From: Leucobacter insecticola
Lineage (GTDB): Bacteria; Actinomycetota; Actinomycetes; Actinomycetales; Microbacteriaceae
Direction of reading: 5' to 3'
DNA length: 64,000 bases
Assembly (NCBI RefSeq): GCF_011382965.1
Contig: NZ_CP049934.1
Location: forward strand, 186,001 to 250,000
Positions 37,696-45,167 of the stretch are shown here, piece by piece; the stretch's first letter is position 1, and every line of letters begins with the position of its first letter. Below the pieces are notes generated by a model. It saw only the letters and a program-made list of their open reading frames with translations, searched no databases and was not told the DNA's origin. The translations under genes were made by a program, and so were the position numbers.

Positions 37696-38633
37696 TCGCG
37701 CGGAGGCTCCGGCGCGCGACGACGCAACAGCGCACTCACAATGTCGATGAGTTCCACGATGGCAGGTGACAACACACTGTTGCGGCGCCTGATCACGGCG
37801 ATCGTGTCGTACATTGGCACTTCGAACGGCGCCACATGAATCTCAGACGGGAAATGGCTGCTCTGCGTCACCGCGCGCGACACCATCGTGTCGCCGATCC
37901 CGCGCGCGACCAGTTCGAGTGCCGCCTCGAGATACTCAACCTCGAACTGCGGTTCCAGGCGCAGCCCGCGCTCCTGCGCGCGTTCACTGAGTTGCCGACG
38001 TGTCGGGTCGTTCCAGCTGTAGCTCACGTCGTAGAGCACCACGGGACTTGAGACGATCTGCTCGATCCCGACAGGTTTCGCGACGCGCTCGGCATGGGCG
38101 CTCGCCCACAGCACTTCATCTTGCACGAGTGGAAACACCTCGAGCTCGTCGTCGGGCACCGGCAAGACCACGATTCCCGCTTCGAGCGTGCCGTTTCGCA
38201 CCCCTTCCACGACTTCAAATGAGTTCTGCCCAAACAATCGCAACTGCACATTTGGGCGGACGCGGTGAAAACGCTCCACCATGTCAGGCAAGAAGTAAAA
38301 GTTCGCGTTGCGCAGCACACCGAGCGAGATTGAGCCGCGATGCACGCCGCGCAACTCCGTCAGCGCCTCATCCGCGCGTTCCGATGTCTCGACAATCTGG
38401 CGAGCCCAGGCGAGCAGTTCCGCCCCGGCCGCCGTCAGGCTAAGCCTGCGTCCGGTGCGAATGAACAGCGTCAGTTGGTGGTGTTCCTCGAGTTTTCGGA
38501 TCAGGGCCGAGATGGTGGGCTGCGACACACCGAGTGCCTCAGCGGCAGCGGTGAACGATCCCCCGTCGACCGCGCACACGAAGGCGCGAAGCTGCCAAAC
38601 ACCCTTGGCGATGCCACGATTGGTCTCGCCCAA
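37692..38633 (-). CDS. LysR-family regulator, copy A (chimeric N-terminus)
   Basis: A 313-residue LysR protein whose stop overlaps that of the convergent ATPase gene. The HTH ([49 protein letters not shown]) is complete. The first ~14 residues ([14 protein letters not shown]) differ from copy B (MTITQ) because homology to copy B stops at 38595, inside codon 15; these residues are encoded by DNA antisense to the toxin-like gene. So this copy has lost its own start region and promoter and has gained a fortuitous one. Its C-terminus (PEPPRD) is probably the native one next to the ABC operon. Confidence 0.85.
   Translation of the reverse strand: MGETNRGIAKGVWQLRAFVCAVDGGSFTAAAEALGVSQPTISALIRKLEEHHQLTLFIRTGRRLSLTAAGAELLAWARQIVETSERADEALTELRGVHRGSISLGVLRNANFYFLPDMVERFHRVRPNVQLRLFGQNSFEVVEGVRNGTLEAGIVVLPVPDDELEVFPLVQDEVLWASAHAERVAKPVGIEQIVSSPVVLYDVSYSWNDPTRRQLSERAQERGLRLEPQFEVEYLEAALELVARGIGDTMVSRAVTQSSHFPSEIHVAPFEVPMYDTIAVIRRRNSVLSPAIVELIDIVSALLRRRAPEPPRD
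37711..38595. repeat. 885-bp direct repeat, copy A (lysR)
   Basis: Nearly identical to 40991-41875 at a constant offset of 3280 bases. Most differences are clustered at 37761-37784; beyond these I see only about two further mismatches (near 38239 and 38306). The sharp ends coincide with the change of flanking sequence. Confidence 0.93.
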
Positions 38634-39350
38634 GGGATGATGGAACGGTATCGGGGAACATTAATCATTCCGGGCGCGAATGCCGTGATACCGCCAGAAC
38701 TCATTAATCCGCTAGCGGTGGATGCCGACTGGAAGAGAGTCTTCGAAAACGGAAAGTGGTTCTCTGTTCACCCGACAACGGGTTTATTAGCCCCTGCTGG
38801 TTCCTGGGGTTACACCCCGTTGCCGAACGTTGCGACAAAGCCGAGTGGGTGGTGGAACAAACCGATACTGACCGCCGACCCGAAACTCGGAACACCTCCT
38901 GGGTGGGCGAGTTGGGGCGGACGCGGTCTTGGCGTCGCTGGTGCGGGCTTAACCTATTGGGGCACCTACTCGGACAGCTATAACACGAACCTCACCAGAT
39001 ACCCAGAATGGAGCGAGGAACAGCGTCAAGAACGTGCGGTCCAAGACGCGGCGATTGTCGGTAGCGCGTCTGTGGCAGCCGGACTCGGTGGCGCGTGGGT
39101 AGGCGCGAAGGGCGGGGCCATCGCCGGCGCCGCAATCGGCTCAATCTTCCCTGGAGCAGGTACTCTGATTGGTGGCGTCGTCGGGGGCATCATTGGTGGT
39201 ATCGCTGGCGGCATCATCGCTGGCTGGGCAGGGTCTGAAGTGGCAGAACATACTCTAGACACAGTCCGAAACGAACGTGATGATGTCACGGTGCTAGCAC
39301 CCGGGGCCACCTACCTTGACCTAGCCAGTCCGAATCAGGGTAGTGTGTAG
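38596..39350 (+). pseudogene. 5'-truncated toxin-like gene (C-terminal part with glycine-zipper membrane region)
   Basis: The open frame enters from the antisense of lysR copy A, and its own sequence starts at the repeat boundary 38596 ([18 protein letters not shown]...), so the 5' part has been lost. A possible internal ATG is 38637. The ~250 residues have a W/P-rich segment (VHPTTGLLAPAGSWGYTPLPNVATKPSGWWNKP) and then AAIVGSASVAAGLGGAWVGAKGG followed by a long alternation of G-A-G and G-G-x-x-G, a glycine zipper likely to insert in membranes. This architecture is like the C-terminal parts of secreted polymorphic toxins of type VII systems. No nuclease or other catalytic motif seen. The toxin assignment is inference. 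Confidence 0.5.
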
Positions 39351-39351
39351 C

Positions 39352-39747
39352 GTGGCCGTTATTCTCATATTCATCGGCATTTGTTGCTGCATCGGTGGAG
39401 TTTTGGCTTACACGGGCAGATGGAAGAAGTGGGCTTACCCGAGCGGCTTTACCTCCTGCGGAGGTTTTGCTCTAGTGTTTCTCGGGGTTCTACCGGTACT
39501 GCTCGGGGTTACGTTGCTTTTTCCAGCAGCTTGGGCAACAGGAAAAGACGTCACGCTACTCACCATTGCTTTCGCAGCGGTTGGGGCCGTCGGGTCCCTC
39601 GGCTTTCTCGGATTATGGCCGAATTTCATGCTCCCGAAGTGGTTCCGTGAGGGGCGCGAGTTACGTCGTCAGGCCGAGCGTACCGCCAGAGACTTGAGAA
39701 AGACCGCCCGGGGGCTGAGGAAGGCGAATCGGAAGAACAATGACTGA
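39352..39747 (+). CDS. Small membrane protein, candidate immunity protein
   Basis: About 131 residues from GTG 39352 (GTG 39343 is also possible and would overlap the previous stop). Three hydrophobic segments (ILIFIGICCCIGGVLAY, GGFALVFLGVLPVLLGVTLLF, LLTIAFAAVGAVGSLGFLGL) are followed by a basic amphipathic tail of ~45 residues rich in R and K (RELRRQAERTARDLRKTARG). It directly follows the toxin-like remnant and overlaps the next gene, so an immunity role against a membrane-active toxin is plausible. I do not recognise the family. Confidence 0.6.
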   Translation: MAVILIFIGICCCIGGVLAYTGRWKKWAYPSGFTSCGGFALVFLGVLPVLLGVTLLFPAAWATGKDVTLLTIAFAAVGAVGSLGFLGLWPNFMLPKWFREGRELRRQAERTARDLRKTARGLRKANRKNND

Positions 39748-40897
39748 TCATAGCGACACAAAGACCGAAGTCCTCATTGATGAGGCACAGACTGCTCGTC
39801 TCTTCGTTCGGTATCCAAACGTGCTCCGGGTCGAGGAAGTGGGGCACGGCGACGATGTTGAGCTGGTGCTCGTTGCGCGCGACGCCGATCTGCCCTTTCG
39901 CCCAAATATTGTATTCACCTCAACAAAGAACACCGCACCGCTCGTCGACGCCTCGATGGCCGCGATCCTGGCCGCGGGCGAGCAACATCTCGGTGCCCGA
40001 TTGGTGAGTGTCGACGTGTTCTTCGGGTCTCTGGCTTTAGCCGATGACCCCCCGATCGGTCGCGTGCTCATCTTTGCTTATCCTGCAACGAGACATCTCG
40101 ATGTCATGGTAAAGAAGTGGGTCATTGCTACCGGCGAGTACCACCTGCATGCTTCAGCGTCGTTTCTCCCGTCGCAGGCGCTTGCCGTCGAGGAGACTTT
40201 CGATTGGATTGTGACGAACCTGCGGTTTGCGGCAGACCCCGAGACGATTCAAACGGCGGCAACGGCTAACAGCGAGGAAGGCGTCCAGCTTGACGATGAC
40301 GCGACCGCCCGAGCGGGCTTTCCCCTCGAAGATCTCACTGTGATCCCGGCACCCGAGCCGGCATCCGCGCGACAGATGCCTGTATCCGCTATCGAGATGC
40401 TGATCGATGCCTGGGGCGTACGGCTCGAACAACCCAAGGTGCTCCACGCAGTGGTCACTCACGGCAGGGTTCAGGGGTTCTACGCAGCCTACTCAACCAA
40501 GGATGGACTGGTGGTACTACGTACTAGCGGAGCTTCCACGCACGCACTCGACACGGCCAACGTAGAGGCCTATGAGCTCAGCCCAGAGCGTCTGCCCGCA
40601 GACTCAGTCGCCTGGATGGGAGTCGTCCCCGCGTTCCGTTTCAGTGATTCATGGAGTATCTCGGACGAAGAATACGCGGATCGGGTCGACGGGATCTCCA
40701 GGGGCGAGCCGTGGACCGAGTTCCGGATCGAGTTTGAGAATAGATGGTGGCGAGCGGTGTTCGTGCCTGGTCGAGGTCTCTTCGAAGCAATCTCGCAAGA
40801 AGGGGGCAAGATCGCACTGCATGCGCTTCCGGCGGCACGTTTTTTCGATCTGATCCTCCGCCGGGTGGATTCCGTGCTCGGCACCGGAGCGGAGTGA
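39740..40897 (+). CDS. Hypothetical protein, LpqN/DcrB-like N-terminal half
   Basis: A 385-residue soluble protein with no signal peptide. The first ~170 residues resemble the PsbP/DcrB fold found in LpqN-type proteins (HLGARLVSVDVFFG ... VLIFAYPATRHLDVMVKKWVIATGEYHLHASASFLPSQ ... FDWIVTNLRF), a domain often linked to actinobacterial secretion toxins. A linker and a second domain follow (residues ~210-380; VLHAVVTHGRVQGFYAAYSTKDGLVVLRTSG). Its start overlaps the membrane-protein gene by 8 bases, so the two are translated together. It may be a chaperone or immunity protein for the truncated toxin; the assignment is weak. Confidence 0.55.
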   Translation: MTDHSDTKTEVLIDEAQTARLFVRYPNVLRVEEVGHGDDVELVLVARDADLPFRPNIVFTSTKNTAPLVDASMAAILAAGEQHLGARLVSVDVFFGSLALADDPPIGRVLIFAYPATRHLDVMVKKWVIATGEYHLHASASFLPSQALAVEETFDWIVTNLRFAADPETIQTAATANSEEGVQLDDDATARAGFPLEDLTVIPAPEPASARQMPVSAIEMLIDAWGVRLEQPKVLHAVVTHGRVQGFYAAYSTKDGLVVLRTSGASTHALDTANVEAYELSPERLPADSVAWMGVVPAFRFSDSWSISDEEYADRVDGISRGEPWTEFRIEFENRWWRAVFVPGRGLFEAISQEGGKIALHALPAARFFDLILRRVDSVLGTGAE

Positions 40898-40914
40898 CGG
40901 CAAGCTCCACCGGG

Positions 40915-41886
40915 TCAAGTAACACCGCGGGCTGATGATTCCCGGGTGGTGATGTGTGGCGCGGTAACAGCCGGATACACGCTCGGATCCGGCGCGCGAC
41001 GACGCAACAGCGCACTCACAATGTCGATGAGTTCCACGATCGCCGGCGACAGGACGCTATTTCGGCGCCTGATCACGGCGATCGTGTCGTACATTGGCAC
41101 TTCGAACGGCGCCACATGAATCTCAGACGGGAAATGGCTGCTCTGCGTCACCGCGCGCGACACCATCGTGTCGCCGATCCCGCGCGCGACCAGTTCGAGT
41201 GCCGCCTCGAGATACTCAACCTCGAACTGCGGTTCCAGGCGCAGCCCGCGCTCCTGCGCGCGTTCACTGAGTTGCCGACGTGTCGGGTCGTTCCAGCTGT
41301 AGCTCACGTCGTAGAGCACCACGGGACTTGAGACGATCTGCTCGATCCCGACAGGTTTCGCGACGCGCTCGGCATGGGCGCTCGCCCACAGCACTTCATC
41401 TTGCACGAGTGGAAACACCTCGAGCTCGTCGTCGGGCACCGGCAAGACCACGATTCCCGCTTCGAGCGTGCCGTTTCGCACCCCTTCCACGACTTCAAAT
41501 GAGTTCTGCCCAAACAACCGCAACTGCACATTTGGGCGGACGCGGTGAAAACGCTCCACCATGTCAGGCAAGAAGTAAAAGTTCGCATTGCGCAGCACAC
41601 CGAGCGAGATTGAGCCGCGATGCACGCCGCGCAACTCCGTCAGCGCCTCATCCGCGCGTTCCGATGTCTCGACAATCTGGCGAGCCCAGGCGAGCAGTTC
41701 CGCCCCGGCCGCCGTCAGGCTAAGCCTGCGTCCGGTGCGAATGAACAGCGTCAGTTGGTGGTGTTCCTCGAGTTTTCGGATCAGGGCCGAGATGGTGGGC
41801 TGCGACACACCGAGTGCCTCAGCGGCAGCGGTGAACGATCCCCCGTCGACCGCGCACACGAAGGCGCGAAGCTGCGTTATTGTCAT
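40915..41886 (-). CDS. LysR-family regulator, copy B (native N-terminus)
   Basis: A 323-residue LysR protein, nearly identical to copy A over residues ~6-300. It begins [16 protein letters not shown], a normal LysR start, and ends in a divergent tail (DPSVYPAVTAPHITTRESSARGVT) that begins exactly where the repeat ends. It is divergent from the dehydrogenase gene at 41958 with an intergenic region containing two LysR-type palindromes. This is the copy placed to regulate that gene and itself. Confidence 0.9.
   Translation of the reverse strand: MTITQLRAFVCAVDGGSFTAAAEALGVSQPTISALIRKLEEHHQLTLFIRTGRRLSLTAAGAELLAWARQIVETSERADEALTELRGVHRGSISLGVLRNANFYFLPDMVERFHRVRPNVQLRLFGQNSFEVVEGVRNGTLEAGIVVLPVPDDELEVFPLVQDEVLWASAHAERVAKPVGIEQIVSSPVVLYDVSYSWNDPTRRQLSERAQERGLRLEPQFEVEYLEAALELVARGIGDTMVSRAVTQSSHFPSEIHVAPFEVPMYDTIAVIRRRNSVLSPAIVELIDIVSALLRRRAPDPSVYPAVTAPHITTRESSARGVT
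40991..41875. repeat. 885-bp direct repeat, copy B (lysR)
   Basis: Partner of 37711-38595. Together the copies enclose 2395 unique bases (38596-40990) that hold the toxin-like remnant and two further genes. Recombination between them would release a 3280-bp circle. Confidence 0.93.
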
Positions 41887-41923
41887 AGCCCCAGACTATG
41901 CCATATAGAACCAACCACCCTAT
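41884..41923 (+). promoter_or_regulatory. LysR-type operators between lysR copy B and the dehydrogenase gene
   Basis: Two inverted repeats are adjacent: CATAG-N7-CTATG (41884-41900), overlapping the lysR start codon, and ATAG-N11-CTAT (41905-41923), the classic T-N11-A spacing of LysR sites, 34 bases before the dehydrogenase ATG. They suit autorepression and co-inducer-dependent activation from one divergent promoter region. Confidence 0.65.
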
Positions 41924-41957
41924 TGCCCTAGAGGTTATCTCTTCCTAGCATCAGAAC

Positions 41958-43277
41958 ATGAAACTCACTACGCCCATCCTCGAAAAGTACGCTGGCCACT
42001 TCACGCGCCTCAAGACCCCACTCGATGTGCCTGCCGCGCAGCGCGACCCAAAGGTCGTCGAAACTGTCTCCGCAATGCTTCTCGATATCGAGCAGCGCGG
42101 CCTTGACGCCGTCCGCGACTACGCACGCAAGCTCGACCGCTGGGAGGGCAACGACTTCGAAATCTCGGCGAGCACAATCGCCAGCAGCGGGGATCGTCTC
42201 GACCCGGCGTTGCGTGAAGCCATCGAGCTGGGCGCAGAGCGCACGCAGGCCTTCGCCCGCCGCCAGCGCGAGGGACACGTCGACTTCGACGTCGAACTCG
42301 CACCGGGCCTCCATACGGGCGTTCGCTACGTGCCCGTCGGTCGCGTAGGCGCTTACATGCCCGCTGGCCGGTTCCCGCTCACCGCGAGCGCGTTTATGAC
42401 CGTCGGTGTGGCGAAGGCCGCCGGCGTGCCCCACGTCATCGCCTGCACGCCGCCGCAGCCGTCAGGTCTCGCAAACGACGCCGTACTCTACACCGCACAC
42501 GTCTCAGGCGTTGACCGCGTCTTCCTGCTCGGCGGTGTCCAGGCACTCGCTGCAATGGCCTACGGCCTCATCGACGAACTTCCCGCAGACATGCTCGTTG
42601 GCGCGGGCAACGCCTTCGTCGCCGAGGCGAAGCGCCAGCTCTTCGGGCGCGCTGCGATCGACCTGCTCGCAGGCCCCTCGGAGGTCGCTGTCTTGTCGGA
42701 CGAGACCGCCGATCCCGAAATCGTTGCCGCGGATCTGCTCGGCCAGGCCGAGCACGGGCCCAACTCCCCCGCGGCCCTTGTCACCACCGATGAGGCCCAC
42801 GGCCGTGAGGTCATCGCCGCCGTCGAGCGCCAGCTGCTCACCCTGTCAACCTCCGACATCTGCGGGCCCGCCTGGCGCGACTTCGGCTCGGTGACCGTCG
42901 CCGACAGCCGCGAGGTCGCGGTGGCGCTCATGGACGACCTCGCCCCCGAACACCTCGAGGTCATCACCGCGGACGACGCCTGGTACCACGAGAATCTCAG
43001 CAACTACGGCTCGGTCTTCCTGGGCGAGTGGAGCACGGTCGCGTACTCAGATAAGGGCATGGCAGGCACCAACCACACGCTGCCCACCGCGGGCGGCGCG
43101 AAGCACAGTGCTGGTCTCTCGGTATCGCGCTACCTCAAGCCGCTGACCTACCAGCGTGTTGAGCGCGAGGCGACACCACTGCTCGCACCGGCAACGATCA
43201 CCATCTCGGAGTCGGAGGGCATGTCCGCCCACGCCGCCACCGCACAGATGCGGCTCGATCGCTTCTCATCGAACTAA
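41958..43277 (+). CDS. Histidinol-dehydrogenase-family enzyme, sulfopropanediol dehydrogenase (HpsN)-like
   Basis: A 439-residue NAD-dependent dehydrogenase of the HisD superfamily. The HisD residues E-H (APEH, E331/H332) and AEHG (265-267) are conserved, but elsewhere it reads GAYMPAGRFPLTAS where HisD has GVYVPGG-APYPS, and GTNHTLPTAGGAKHSAGLSVSRYLKPLTYQRV (370 on) where HisD has GPNHVLPT...FSSPLSV. From memory, these features are shared with HpsN, which oxidises 2,3-dihydroxypropane-1-sulfonate to sulfolactate. It has its own LysR gene and stands outside a his operon, so histidine biosynthesis is unlikely. Real substrate unproven; another vicinal diol or amino alcohol is possible. Confidence 0.75.
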   Translation: MKLTTPILEKYAGHFTRLKTPLDVPAAQRDPKVVETVSAMLLDIEQRGLDAVRDYARKLDRWEGNDFEISASTIASSGDRLDPALREAIELGAERTQAFARRQREGHVDFDVELAPGLHTGVRYVPVGRVGAYMPAGRFPLTASAFMTVGVAKAAGVPHVIACTPPQPSGLANDAVLYTAHVSGVDRVFLLGGVQALAAMAYGLIDELPADMLVGAGNAFVAEAKRQLFGRAAIDLLAGPSEVAVLSDETADPEIVAADLLGQAEHGPNSPAALVTTDEAHGREVIAAVERQLLTLSTSDICGPAWRDFGSVTVADSREVAVALMDDLAPEHLEVITADDAWYHENLSNYGSVFLGEWSTVAYSDKGMAGTNHTLPTAGGAKHSAGLSVSRYLKPLTYQRVEREATPLLAPATITISESEGMSAHAATAQMRLDRFSSN

Positions 43278-43293
43278 GGATCGCGACGTTGGG

Positions 43294-43318
43294 GTGGGGC
43301 CACAAGGCCTCGCCCCAC
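43294..43318 (+). terminator. Terminator-like hairpin after the dehydrogenase gene
   Basis: Arms GTGGGGC (43294-43300) and GCCCCAC (43312-43318) with an 11-base loop, 17 bases after the stop codon. No T-tract. Confidence 0.5.
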
Positions 43319-43660
43319 ACGCGGCTGCGCACGCCATGCAACCGCGTCGGAAAATCGGCTGAAATCACCCATTTCCAGCGCATACGAGTGGCGGATCGGG
43401 ACCCTGCACCCGACACAGCGTCGGGTCACAAACCAACAAAAGCAGTACAGATGATGAAGATTGCAGTGAAGAACAGGGAAATTTACGTGCCTGAATGGCC
43501 ATTCCGTAGGCTTTGCGTCGAATTTTCAATGGAATAATTGATCTTCGGTTATCGCACCTTGAGCAACGAGTGACTCGCGTCAAGCATCGTTCGCGAACAA
43601 CCAGATTCACCTTCCGTCGAGGCCGCCCAGCGCCTTCACCGTCTGACCGAGAGAGCCGAA
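43319..43660. other. Non-coding stretch before the DUF4190-like gene
   Basis: No credible gene seen. It is clearly richer in A/T around 43430-43550 than its surroundings and presumably includes the promoter of the next gene. I found no strong hairpin. Confidence 0.4.
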
Positions 43661-44119
43661 ATGTCCCCGAACACTCAGCCCACAAACCCGAACACCGCTG
43701 CGGCCCCCGCGCCCGCCGAGGCGGCCCCCGCGCAGCCCACGCAGGCAGCGGAAGCATCGCAAGCACCGCAGATGCAGGCACCGCAGATGCAGGCACAGCC
43801 GATGACGATGCCTCAAGCGCCACAGGCGGGCCCGCCGGCTCCGCCCGCCTGGGCTAGCGGCAAGGGAACCAGCAAGTCAGTGATGGCGGCAAGCCTCACC
43901 GCTCTCATTGCCGGCGCAGTGTCCATCTTCCTTTTGCCGTACATCGCTGGTGCGATTGGCGTCATCTCGGGCGCTCAGGCCATCAATCAGTACCGGAAGG
44001 CAGTGAAGAGCGGCGATCAGGTTTCTGGCGGCGTGCTGGCTATGGCGATCATCGGTATCGTGCTCGGCGCGCTCGGCATCGTGCTGGCCATTCTCGTGCA
44101 GGCGCTGCGCTTTATGTAA
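43661..44119 (+). CDS. Small membrane protein with P/A/Q-rich N-terminus (DUF4190-like)
   Basis: A 152-residue protein. Residues 1-70 are low-complexity, rich in P, A, Q and M (with repeated QAPQMQA units). Two membrane spans follow (SLTALIAGAVSIFLLPYIAGAIGVISG and GGVLAMAIIGIVLGALGIVLAILVQ) with the loop AQAINQYRKAVKSGDQVSG, the arrangement of DUF4190 proteins, where the loop places a helix at the membrane. Function unknown. The start ATG is preceded by GACCGAGAGAG, a weak ribosome site. Confidence 0.75.
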   Translation: MSPNTQPTNPNTAAAPAPAEAAPAQPTQAAEASQAPQMQAPQMQAQPMTMPQAPQAGPPAPPAWASGKGTSKSVMAASLTALIAGAVSIFLLPYIAGAIGVISGAQAINQYRKAVKSGDQVSGGVLAMAIIGIVLGALGIVLAILVQALRFM

Positions 44120-44148
44120 GCTGCGGCACCAGCCAGGCACACAACACC

Positions 44149-44188
44149 CGCGCCCTGCTGGGTCTCCATCGAGATCCAGCAGGGCGCG
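44149..44188 (+). terminator. Terminator hairpin
   Basis: Perfect 13-bp arms CGCGCCCTGCTGG (44149-44161) and CCAGCAGGGCGCG (44176-44188), 14-base loop, 30 bases after the DUF4190-like gene, followed by AGTGTTTC. Confidence 0.75.
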
Positions 44189-44217
44189 AGTGTTTCAATG
44201 GCGAACGTCCCCCATCC

Positions 44218-44294
44218 TGACGAGCGGCCCCCATCCCAACACCGAAGCACCCGTGCTTTTGGGGGACGCTCGCGGGGAAGGGGGACGCTCGTCA
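44218..44294. repeat. Imperfect inverted repeat beside the island end
   Basis: TGACGAGCGGCCCCC (44218-44232) pairs with GGGGGACGCTCGTCA (44280-44294) with one mismatch; GGGGGACGCTCG also occurs once more near 44261. It lies between a terminator and the aminotransferase remnant. Confidence 0.6.
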
Positions 44295-44310
44295 GACGCC
44301 CGCTTGCGCG

Positions 44311-44379
44311 TCAGGCTTCGGGATCCGCGGCGCCGATGATGTCGAGCACGCGCACCAGGTCCTCTTCCGAGATGAGCCG
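44311..44379 (-). pseudogene. 3'-terminal remnant of a class III aminotransferase gene
   Basis: On the minus strand the last ~22 codons read RLISEEDLVRVLDIIGAADPEA then stop. This matches the end of class III aminotransferases and in particular of the intact gene at 55617 (LIISEEDLVKGLDIIDAAL); the DNA is also similar (TCGATGATGTCGAG / CCTCTTCCGAGATGA). Upstream of the R the similarity stops near 44380, 12 bases before the GntR gene. The rest of this aminotransferase is missing, so the junction of the catabolic island has probably cut it. Confidence 0.7.
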
Positions 44380-44390
44380 AACGGTGTAGA

Positions 44391-45167
44391 TTGGTGACGA
44401 CACGTCTGAAGAGGTACCCGTTGCAAAATTCTGAAGCTGCCGTTCAACGACGACCTGACATTCCCAGCACGGATCGCTTCCAAGCTACCTTCTTGAGCGA
44501 CACGGCACTGAGTTCAATCGTTGACCTGCTCGTCACTATGAAGCCGGGCGAACGCTTGCCGAGCGAGCGCGAACTGACACAAAAACTCAACGTCAGTCGC
44601 AACACGCTGAGGGATCGGATTGGCCGGCTCGAATCAATGGGGGCGCTCTCGCGCAAAGAGCGTCAGGGCACCTTTTATACAGGTGTACAGGCAGAACAAA
44701 CGAGCGATGTGTTAATGCTCAGCCTAATGTTTCACCAAATGACACTCGAGTCACTCATCTCGGTGCGCCATGCGCTTGAACGACAGGCCGCCATTGAAGC
44801 ATGCGCGAATGCAACAGGAGAAGGGCTCAAGGCCCTGGAAATCAGTGTCCAAGCGATGAATCAAACCGAGAACGGCGAAGAGCTACTCGATGCCGATGGT
44901 TCTTTTCACCGTGCACTTTTCGCGGCTTCGGCCTCGCCGTCCCTCCTTTTCTTTTCACAAATGCTGCATTCGACGCTGCAAGGAACACTACGACACCTCA
45001 CTCTCGAAAAGGACTTTGAGACGATGCGTGACGTGCACACGCAGATCCTGGCCGCGGTAAAGGCTCGTGACACTCGTGCAGCGAGCGACGCTATCGATGC
45101 TCATTTTGCTTGGCTCCACGAGCTCCGCGCCAGCGAGCACGAGGCCGAGGATACGCGTCAAGAATAG
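44391..45167 (+). CDS. FadR-type GntR-family regulator
   Basis: Up to 258 residues. The winged helix reads SIVDLLVTMKPGERLPSERELTQKLNVSRNTLRDRIGRLESMGALSRKERQGTFYTG and the all-helical FCD ligand domain follows (SVRHALERQAAIEACANAT ... DGSFHRALFAASASPSLL ... HTQILAAVKARDTRAASDAIDAHFAWL), with FCD metal/ligand residues in place. The start may be TTG 44391 or TTG 44421, where AGAGGT precedes. It is convergent with the long minus-strand catabolic operon that ends at 45158 and probably controls it through the CTGGT-N3-ACCAG sites at 53385 and 54594. Confidence 0.87.
   Translation: MVTTRLKRYPLQNSEAAVQRRPDIPSTDRFQATFLSDTALSSIVDLLVTMKPGERLPSERELTQKLNVSRNTLRDRIGRLESMGALSRKERQGTFYTGVQAEQTSDVLMLSLMFHQMTLESLISVRHALERQAAIEACANATGEGLKALEISVQAMNQTENGEELLDADGSFHRALFAASASPSLLFFSQMLHSTLQGTLRHLTLEKDFETMRDVHTQILAAVKARDTRAASDAIDAHFAWLHELRASEHEAEDTRQE

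Noticed and set aside
37692-41886. lysR duplication as pure assembly artefact
   Set aside because: The flanks of both copies differ and a patch of clustered mismatches separates the copies, which a collapsed or duplicated contig end would not create. It still deserves a long-read check.
41958-43277. Naming this gene hisD
   Set aside because: The diagnostic HisD motifs are replaced by those of the HpsN-like group and the genes around it are not histidine biosynthesis genes.
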